Shown: piece by piece, positions 30,116-35,603 of the stretch
Layout of the letters: every line of letters begins with the position of its first letter
How positions within the stretch are numbered: the stretch's first letter is position 1
Assembly: GCA_018897875.1 (NCBI GenBank)
Contig: JAHIKF010000008.1
Coordinates: 1 to 35,603 of the forward strand
DNA from: Pseudomonadota bacterium
GTDB lineage: Bacteria > Desulfobacterota > Desulfobaccia > Desulfobaccales > 0-14-0-80-60-11
Direction of reading: 5' to 3'
Length of the DNA stretch: 35,603 nucleotides
Made by a program: the position numbers and the translations under genes
The notes under the pieces: model-generated
What the model saw: only the letters and a program-made list of their open reading frames with translations
Told to the model about the DNA's origin: nothing
Databases searched by the model: none

Positions 30116-33100
30116 CCTGATTCCTTCTTGAAGACCAAGACAATATTGGAGCCGCGGCCTAGGTCTGGAACCTCCGCAAGAAACTTGACTCCTTGCTTGG
30201 TAAAGGCGTTTATAAAAAACTCCTTGGTCTGAAAATACAGGCCGGTCCCTCTTTGGTTATGCCCCACCTTAACCCCGAAATATTCTCCCATCCTTACCGC
30301 CAGATGGCCAAATGAACGAGTGCTAAAAGCATCTCTAAATACAATTGATCCCCCTTCACGGAGGGCCTGGCAGGCTTTGGCGATTACCTCCAATTGCCTG
30401 CCCTCGGGCCAATAGTGGAGGGAATCAATCAACAACACCACGTCTACCGGAGGATATTCCCATTCCAGAAAATTTTCCCTATGGAATTCTATATTGGGGA
30501 AAGCCAGGGCCACTCCCTGACTGACCCTAAACTTTCTCTCGTCAAAGTCAATGCCCAGTATGTGTCTGTGCCTCGATTTACGGGCCAAAATTGCCGCCAT
30601 CAGCCCATAGCCAGATCCCAGGTCCAGAACGGTTCCTTCTTGGGGCACCAGGTCGTTTATACCCTTATAGATGGGATCCAATCTTAATTTCCAGGAAATA
30701 TAACTCTCTACATAACTGCCACGGTAATTATAAAGCGATCTGATGTTATGCCAGAAGGACGGGCCATCCTGGGATAGTTGCCAATCCTGGAGTTCATAGC
30801 GCTGCAGCATTTTCTTGACATGCCGGGAAAGTTCTCGGGCTTCCAGGGAATAATCGAACTGGTCCCTGGTTACCCGGTCCAGCACCCGCACCACCGTCTG
30901 GTGGTCTCCCACCCAAAAGGCCTTGGGAGGAACGCAATCCTTGGAATTGGAAATCAATACCGGTAAGATATCGCTTTCAGTTTCCAGCGCCAGCTTGAAC
31001 GCTCCCACGTGGAAGCGCCTGAGTTGGCCATCCGGGGAACGGCTGCCCTCCGGGAAAATCATGATGGAAATCCCTTTTTCCAGGCATTCCCGGCTCTGTT
31101 GTAAAATTCCCTGATATGATTCTTGATCCACAAGTATATAGCCAGCATCCTGGATCAGGGGTCCGATCACCGGCGCATCCCAAACCCATTGTTTAACCAC
31201 CATCACCATCTCCACCGGGAGGGCAAGCATCAGCATGATGTCAAAGGAGGATTGGTGATTACTGATGATAACGGACGGCCGAGCAAATTTATCTGGCTCC
31301 GCTCCGAGGTATATGCGCCGGCTGTCCAAGTAAGGAATATGTCGCACCAGTGCTGCCGCCACCATATGGAGATAACGTCGGCAAAACTTGCGTCTGGCTT
31401 CCGAGTCCTGGGGATAGCGCAGTCTCATGACCCAGCGAAGGCAATAGCTATATAGGAAGGCAGCCCCTACAAGATAAACTGCGGCCCAGGCGGCTCCCGC
31501 CATTGTCTTCAGAGAAGGAGTCCCATGGCTCCCGTCTTGCCACAAGAGCCGTTTCATGTAGGATGGCACAATCACCAAAGCCGCCGCCACGCTGGCAAGC
31601 ATGGAGATCAGTCCCGTGAGACCCATAGAAAATAGCATGCTGTGCCTGGCAAATACCAGGCTGAAAAAACCGCCTGCGCTGGTTAAAGCGCAAATTATGA
31701 CCGCCCCGCACATGAGGGACTCATGGCCACCCTGGCTCCGATACTGATTCAGGGCGCTGCTCATCAGGAAGATGCTGAAGTCCACCCCCACCCCAAAAAT
31801 AAAAACCACGAAGAGGAGACTCATAAGATTGATGCGGACGCCCAAAAAGCCCATCATTCCCATGGTGACGACCACGCTGGCCAGAACCGGCAGCAGATTC
31901 ACTATTACCAGTTCCGCCCGCCGGAGAAAGAGGAACAGGACGAGAGTGATGGCCCCGAGAGCAATAAGCAGCAGTTTGTGGAACTCCCCTTTGACCAGGG
32001 TGCCCATATGTTCCACAAAGGCTTTCTTATCCACCACTATGGCCCCCGGTACCGCCGCCGCGATCCTGGTTTCGATCTCGGGCAGTCGGGAACGGTCCTC
32101 CAGGAAAAAAGAGCTCATTACCAGGCTCTCCGTTCCGTCAGTCACCACCTTGCTGGCCATCAGGTACTTTAGTGGCGTGGACTGAAAGTCTTTAAGGGTG
32201 ACAGGTGGAGGCGTTTGATCCAACGCATCAAAAAAGGGTCCGAAGATTTTCGAATTAAACCCCTGGGCTTCTGCCTCCTTTTCAAGACTTGACCTCAGGG
32301 CACTGCGGCGTGAAGCTGACCAGAATTCTTTCCATCTCTGGAGATTGTCCTCCTGGGTCCTGAGCGCGGGAAGGATGGGAGAGATTGACCCGAACCGGAC
32401 AATCTTTCCGGCCGCCATGAGCTCCTTTAACACCTCGAACACGCGGTCATTTGCTTCCAGGGCTTCTTCAAGGTTGGCGCCGTGCACAACCGTCGCGGTT
32501 GGAGAAAAACTACCCCATACTTTCAGTATCTTTTCTGAGTCCCTTTGGTTTTCCGGATTAAGGTGGCTTAACCGGGAGACGTCCCCCTCGAACTGTAGCC
32601 AGGTGATCCCGTAAGCGCCCAGCGCCAGCAAACTTACCCCCGCAATCAGGGTCCAGCGGCGATAATTATCCCTCCATTCTCGAAACCGGAAGCAAAAAGT
32701 ATCCAGGGGAAAAACAGGTCTGGATACTTTACCGGGGCGGTCGGGGATAAAATATCGTAAACCCAAGATGGCAAAAAGCATGGCGCCGATAATCCCGAGA
32801 CTGGCAAACCATCCCATCTGCCGCTGACCTGGCAGGGACATGAAAGTCAGACCGGCGAATCCGGCAATAGTGGTGGCCGCGCCCATCACCAATGGAAATA
32901 CCAGGGCGCGCAGTACCTGTTTCCGCTTCGTCCTCCCGGTTTCCACGTTGTCCAGGTGGTAGAGAAGTAAAACGCCATAATCCACCGCAATCCCTACCAG
33001 CACTGTGCCGCAGCCCAGGGCGATAGCAGAAAAGAATGGGTCCCAGAGAGCTATTACCCCGGCCGCCATGGTCAGACCAAATGCGGCTGGCAAAAAGATC

Positions 33101-33972
33101 AGAAGCACGAACAGTCTGCGGCGAAAGACCAAGAAGCCAAGCAACAACAGGCCAAGCGACATGGAAATGGTGGCCCGGGTAACGTCACCTTTGATGGTTA
33201 AAGAATTATCGAGGGTCGATATATGACTGCCGGTAAAACTTATTCCGACCCGACTCCTGGGGGAGACCTCGACCGACTCGCGGCGCGCCTGGTTAAGCAG
33301 TTCCACCAGCTTCTCTCCCCGTTTGGTATCCACTGCCGGGAAGTCTGGAAGGGCGATCATAAGAATATGCTTGCCATCCTCGTTCCACAAACGGCCGGCT
33401 TGCATCTGGGTTCCGGCAGAATCCGCCCGTAAGATTTCCAGCTTTTGTAAAACCAGGTCATCAAGGTTTAGCGGATCCCGGCTCACCCGGCCGCTCCAGA
33501 ATACTCCGGCGGGCTCGAGCAGACGGCGCTTGGCAGCCGCAAGCAACCGGCGAACCTCCTCATCCTTCAGGCGAGAGCCATAACGAGCCATATCAGTCTC
33601 CCCCGCCAGACGGGCCTTTCTGGAACTCAGTAAGACGATAAGGTTGCCGAATTGATCGCCGGAAATTTTATAAAAAATATTGGCGAAAATCCCAGAACGG
33701 TGCAACCTCTCGTAAAAGGCATCGGCCACGGATTCGGCATCCTGTTGGTCTCCTGGCTTTGCCGACTCGGATTCGATATCCACATAGACTGCATCCAACA
33801 CATGGAAGCGCTGGGCTACGAACAGGTATCGGTTGAATATCGGGTCGGTATCCGGCAGCATGGACGTAAGCCGTTCGTCCAGATGCAGTCGGCTAGCTGA
33901 AATCAGACTCAAAATTAAGAGGGTACCCAGAGCGAGGATGGCTCCCCAGCGTCGCCGATTTTCAGGTTTCAT
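30094..33972 (-). CDS. Trifunctional fusion: MMPL/RND exporter, PlsC acyltransferase, SAM methyltransferase
   Basis: The ATG at 33972 follows a strong GGAGAGG and gives 1292 residues. Residues ~1-860 are an RND-type MMPL exporter: a first membrane helix, a periplasmic loop, six-helix bundles around ~250-420 and ~690-850 (MSLGLLLLGFLVFRR; GVDFSIFLMSS; ALTSAGGFFSLVFA). Residues ~870-1060 are a PlsC-type 1-acylglycerol-phosphate acyltransferase with NHQSSFD (HX4D, about 906) and FPEGSRS (about 976). Residues ~1105-1240 are a class I methyltransferase with DLGSGYGLMAA and LGIDFDERK. I recall this three-part architecture from flexirubin/aryl-polyene-like clusters. It would link O-methylation and acylation of the product to export across the inner membrane. 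It overlaps the FAD enzyme by 22 bp. Confidence 0.92.
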   Translation of the reverse strand: MKPENRRRWGAILALGTLLILSLISASRLHLDERLTSMLPDTDPIFNRYLFVAQRFHVLDAVYVDIESESAKPGDQQDAESVADAFYERLHRSGIFANIFYKISGDQFGNLIVLLSSRKARLAGETDMARYGSRLKDEEVRRLLAAAKRRLLEPAGVFWSGRVSRDPLNLDDLVLQKLEILRADSAGTQMQAGRLWNEDGKHILMIALPDFPAVDTKRGEKLVELLNQARRESVEVSPRSRVGISFTGSHISTLDNSLTIKGDVTRATISMSLGLLLLGFLVFRRRLFVLLIFLPAAFGLTMAAGVIALWDPFFSAIALGCGTVLVGIAVDYGVLLLYHLDNVETGRTKRKQVLRALVFPLVMGAATTIAGFAGLTFMSLPGQRQMGWFASLGIIGAMLFAILGLRYFIPDRPGKVSRPVFPLDTFCFRFREWRDNYRRWTLIAGVSLLALGAYGITWLQFEGDVSRLSHLNPENQRDSEKILKVWGSFSPTATVVHGANLEEALEANDRVFEVLKELMAAGKIVRFGSISPILPALRTQEDNLQRWKEFWSASRRSALRSSLEKEAEAQGFNSKIFGPFFDALDQTPPPVTLKDFQSTPLKYLMASKVVTDGTESLVMSSFFLEDRSRLPEIETRIAAAVPGAIVVDKKAFVEHMGTLVKGEFHKLLLIALGAITLVLFLFLRRAELVIVNLLPVLASVVVTMGMMGFLGVRINLMSLLFVVFIFGVGVDFSIFLMSSALNQYRSQGGHESLMCGAVIICALTSAGGFFSLVFARHSMLFSMGLTGLISMLASVAAALVIVPSYMKRLLWQDGSHGTPSLKTMAGAAWAAVYLVGAAFLYSYCLRWVMRLRYPQDSEARRKFCRRYLHMVAAALVRHIPYLDSRRIYLGAEPDKFARPSVIISNHQSSFDIMLMLALPVEMVMVVKQWVWDAPVIGPLIQDAGYILVDQESYQGILQQSRECLEKGISIMIFPEGSRSPDGQLRRFHVGAFKLALETESDILPVLISNSKDCVPPKAFWVGDHQTVVRVLDRVTRDQFDYSLEARELSRHVKKMLQRYELQDWQLSQDGPSFWHNIRSLYNYRGSYVESYISWKLRLDPIYKGINDLVPQEGTVLDLGSGYGLMAAILARKSRHRHILGIDFDERKFRVSQGVALAFPNIEFHRENFLEWEYPPVDVVLLIDSLHYWPEGRQLEVIAKACQALREGGSIVFRDAFSTRSFGHLAVRMGEYFGVKVGHNQRGTGLYFQTKEFFINAFTKQGVKFLAEVPDLGRGSNIVLVFKKESGCATTRS

Positions 33973-34176
33973 GTTCCTCTCCTGGGACCGGGCAAAGCCC
34001 AAGAAGTTGCGGCGCATAGGGGAGCGACGGCAGGAAGCCGATAGATTGGGGTACGTTGGCGGTAGTTGAAGCGGAAAAATATTGCTTTAAGGCCATGAGC
34101 TGGCCCCGTCTACCTCAGAGGGATTTAGGCATTCGGAGAGGTTGAAAGGAAAAATTGCCATTACTTCCCATTTGAA

Positions 34177-34980
34177 CTAAGTATTTCGACCAGTTCCCTT
34201 GCCGTAGGCACATGGCATTTTCTGAATTATCTTTTGGAATAACAGAGAAATAATCAAAACGGAAACCAACATGAAATCTCGAAAAGGACGAAAATGCGAC
34301 TTACTGCCTGGGACATAGTTTACAGCAATGGGAACTTCCCGTATCGGGGTGCCCGCCCACAGGGCCATTACCAATACTTCAATTTCAAAATCATATTTTT
34401 GCTTTTTCAAGGGAAGTTCAAGAATGGAAGCCAGGGGATAGGCCCGGAACCCGCATTGAGAATCACCCACCCACTTTTGTGTGAGAACCCATACCCAGAA
34501 ATTGGAATGGGCCCGCAAGAGCCGGCTTTTTAGTCGCTTACCTCCTCCGGCCAGATTACGCCGCCCAACGATCAGAGCGTCTGGGTGGTTTTCCATTTCC
34601 TCAAGAAATTTCGACAAGTCCACTGCCAGATGTTGCCCGTCTCCGTCCATGGTTATCGTATAATTATAATTAGAGTGAGCGGCAAACCGAAGGCCACTGA
34701 CTAAAGCCGCACCCTTCCCCAAGTTGCGTTCATGGGTAATTACCGTAATACCCGGAATCGCCGACAAGACCTTGTCGGCCCCATCGGTTGAGCCATCATT
34801 CACTACTATCAGGTCCGGTGTTACTTTCAGAATATCCTTTATCACGTCACCCATGGTGAGTTGATTGTTGTACGTCGGCACAACGATACAAAATGATGAA
34901 GGGGATCTGTTGATATCGTTTGGCGGGGATGCCCTCTCACCCTCGGGGGTTGAGCGTTTCACTTCCTCAGGTGGCCTCAT
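34177..34980 (-). CDS. Family 2 glycosyltransferase (dolichol-phosphate-mannose-synthase-like)
   Basis: This 267-residue GT-A enzyme has the usual start CIVVPTYNNQLTMGDVI after a ~28-residue polar, proline-rich leader. It contains VVNDGSTDG, NLGKGAALVSG, and the metal/donor motif TMDGDGQH (DxD). GDSQCGFRAYP and a C-terminal hydrophobic helix (FMLVSVLIISLLF) follow. Such enzymes move a sugar from a nucleotide donor to a lipid-linked acceptor at the inner membrane. GT2 genes are regular members of aryl-polyene and flexirubin clusters. It is the first full gene of the minus arm. Its ATG overlaps the stop of an upstream gene remnant by 14 bp and lacks a clear ribosome site, so the true start may differ. 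A 204-bp gap follows before the exporter. Confidence 0.9.
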   Translation of the reverse strand: MRPPEEVKRSTPEGERASPPNDINRSPSSFCIVVPTYNNQLTMGDVIKDILKVTPDLIVVNDGSTDGADKVLSAIPGITVITHERNLGKGAALVSGLRFAAHSNYNYTITMDGDGQHLAVDLSKFLEEMENHPDALIVGRRNLAGGGKRLKSRLLRAHSNFWVWVLTQKWVGDSQCGFRAYPLASILELPLKKQKYDFEIEVLVMALWAGTPIREVPIAVNYVPGSKSHFRPFRDFMLVSVLIISLLFQKIIQKMPCAYGKGTGRNT

Positions 34981-35206
34981 AGATCACTTTCCCATACTTG
35001 TTGGCTTGATAGGATAGGCCCCCGATGACGCCCTTACTTTCCTCGAAGCGCTCCGTGGCCATGACGATAATGTCGAAGGGATGCTTCAAACCGTTTAGGG
35101 CCAGCCGCCGTGTGCCGAGAAATGCAGCCAGTCGGAGAGCCAGATGTCGAAATTCGGCGCGTCCGGTTCGATGAGCGGGGAAGGGAAACGGAGACACTCT
35201 GACCAC
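34967..35206 (-). pseudogene. C-terminal remnant of an MNT-type nucleotidyltransferase
   Basis: The last ~45 codons read LKHPFDIIVMATERFEESKGVIGGLSYQANKYGKVIYE, which fits the C-terminal half of small MNT (HEPN-associated) nucleotidyltransferases (PVDVVVxTPEEFE, G....A..EGKVLYE). The N-terminal GSRARG and DxD catalytic part is missing. The open frame begins at a GTG (35206) inside poorly matching sequence, so I take it as a truncated relic. No HEPN partner is seen. Confidence 0.55.
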
Positions 35207-35226
35207 CGAGCCTTTCCTCGGCTCTA

Positions 35227-35323
35227 CGCATCCATAGCTGTTTCTGTCCCAAGGAGGTTTTGCAGCCTCTTTGGCCGAGTAAAATCTCTCAAACGGTCCT
35301 CTTCACGAAGCCAGTTCTTCTCG
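35227..35323 (-). repeat. Right, inverted copy of the ~98-bp border repeat
   Basis: This is the partner of 4830-4927. Read on the minus strand it starts CGAGAAGAACTGGCTTCG (35323-35306) and ends with TTGGGACAGAAACAGCTATG plus GATGCG (down to 35227). In this copy the sequence is open as part of a 52-codon frame (ATG 35382 to TAG 35224; residues CEKNWLREEDRLRDF and then RPKRLQNLLGTETAMDA). That leaves open whether the repeat descends from coding sequence. It lies upstream of the MNT remnant and the first gene of the minus arm. Confidence 0.75.
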
Positions 35324-35331
35324 CAGGTGGC

Positions 35332-35361
35332 AAAATAGCACAAATTAGGGCGGAAAGTCAA
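35332..35361 (-). promoter_or_regulatory. Possible sigma-70 promoter upstream of the minus arm
   Basis: On the minus strand TTGACT (35361-35356) is followed after 18 bp by TGC plus TATTTT (35337-35332), an extended -10. It ends 8 bp before the right border repeat. The left copy has a comparable extended -10 ahead of the repeat at 4802-4810, although the distance to the repeat differs (19 bp). Confidence 0.4.
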
Positions 35362-35499
35362 TTTTCCCCAGATTTCGAGCATACCAATCCCTCGGCGATC
35401 AGATGCTAACTGGCTGGTAAGCCTATGATCCCCAGGCCATCACCGCCCGGCAATAGTAAAGCAAAATGGCCAGAGATTATTGATGGATGTGCTGATGGC

Positions 35500-35528
35500 T
35501 TGCCACTATACGCCCTTTCGCTTATTTT
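35500..35528 (+). promoter_or_regulatory. Possible sigma-70 promoter for the gene at the right edge
   Basis: TTGCCA (35500-35505), a 17-bp spacer and TATTTT (35523-35528) lie just before the ATG at 35546. The short distance to that ATG would leave a leader of only about 10 nt. Confidence 0.3.
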
Positions 35529-35545
35529 GTAATTGATCACAGGGT

Positions 35546-35603
35546 ATGAAAAAAAAGAAAACGGCAGCATTTTTAGCTGGCGACAAAATTAACTTTGTGA
35601 TAA
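35546..35603 (+). CDS. 5' end of an unidentified gene cut by the window edge
   Basis: An ATG at 35546 opens a frame that stays open to the end: MKKKKTAAFLAGDKINFVI, with AGGG close upstream. The start looks like a lysine-rich N-terminus followed by a beta strand. Too little is present to name a family. Confidence 0.35.
   Translation, partial: MKKKKTAAFLAGDKINFVI

Noticed and set aside
4987..34980. Calling the product a ladderane or a true aryl polyene outright
   Set aside because: Gene content is shared with both types, but neither the starter supply nor any product-specific enzyme can be proved from sequence, so only resemblance is stated.

Overview
The window looks like a chromosomal segment of an anaerobic bacterium, most likely a sulfate-reducing or syntrophic deltaproteobacterium (Desulfobacterota). 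That placement is an inference from three things: a benzoyl-CoA-reductase/2-hydroxyacyl-CoA-dehydratase pair, an ADP-forming acyl-CoA synthetase subunit and a B12-type radical SAM enzyme. Gram-negative envelope genes (LolA-like, lipoproteins, PagL-like, MMPL exporter) agree with it.

Left border (1-4986) is eroded accessory DNA. A pentapeptide-repeat gene has been split by an IS21-type element, of which only the istB 3' end and one terminus remain. Next come an intact sigma-54 activator gene, a degraded IS3-type transposase end, and a 1.6 kb stretch without a credible gene. That stretch holds a strongly G-skewed island of about 620 bp with G-quadruplex motifs, bracketed by a 42-46 bp inverted repeat.

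The core (4987-34980) is one biosynthetic locus of two convergent arms. The plus arm (4987-19189) is a tightly packed, mostly overlapping operon. In order it encodes ACP, LpxL-type acyltransferase, B12/radical SAM protein, ApeP-like hotdog protein, thioesterase, ketosynthase, KS-like protein, ACP, ketosynthase, KS-like protein, polysaccharide deacetylase, LolA-like carrier, lipoprotein, ApeI/FabZ-like dehydratase, BcrB/HgdB-like protein, its ATPase activator, and an acyl-CoA synthetase alpha subunit. The minus arm, read from the right end, encodes GT2 glycosyltransferase, an MMPL-acyltransferase-methyltransferase fusion, a CrtI/RetSat-like FAD enzyme, ketosynthase, a C45-type Ntn hydrolase, FabG, a FabB-like ketosynthase, a GlcD-GlcF-type fused oxidoreductase, a lipoprotein and a PagL-like deacylase.

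The gene content matches aryl-polyene/flexirubin-type clusters (KS/KS-like pairs, ACPs, hotdog dehydratases, FabG, thioesterase, acyltransferases, LolA, MMPL, GT2). The radical SAM plus CrtI-like plus multiple-KS content also recalls ladderane-type lipid clusters. No ammonia-lyase, chorismate-lyase-like or AMP-forming ligase gene is visible to supply an aromatic starter. Instead there are an ATP-driven radical dehydratase/reductase pair, an acyl-CoA synthetase subunit and a 2-hydroxyacid dehydrogenase. My working model is a polyene or modified fatty-acyl lipid built on ACPs, transferred to a glycerol or sugar carrier and exported to the outer membrane, with an oxygen-independent starter or chain modification supplied by the BcrB/activator pair.

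The right border (34967-35603) holds the C-terminal end of an MNT-type nucleotidyltransferase. It also holds an inverted copy of a ~98 bp sequence found just before the first gene of the plus arm, so the two arms are bordered by the same repeat. The last bases start an unfinished plus-strand gene.
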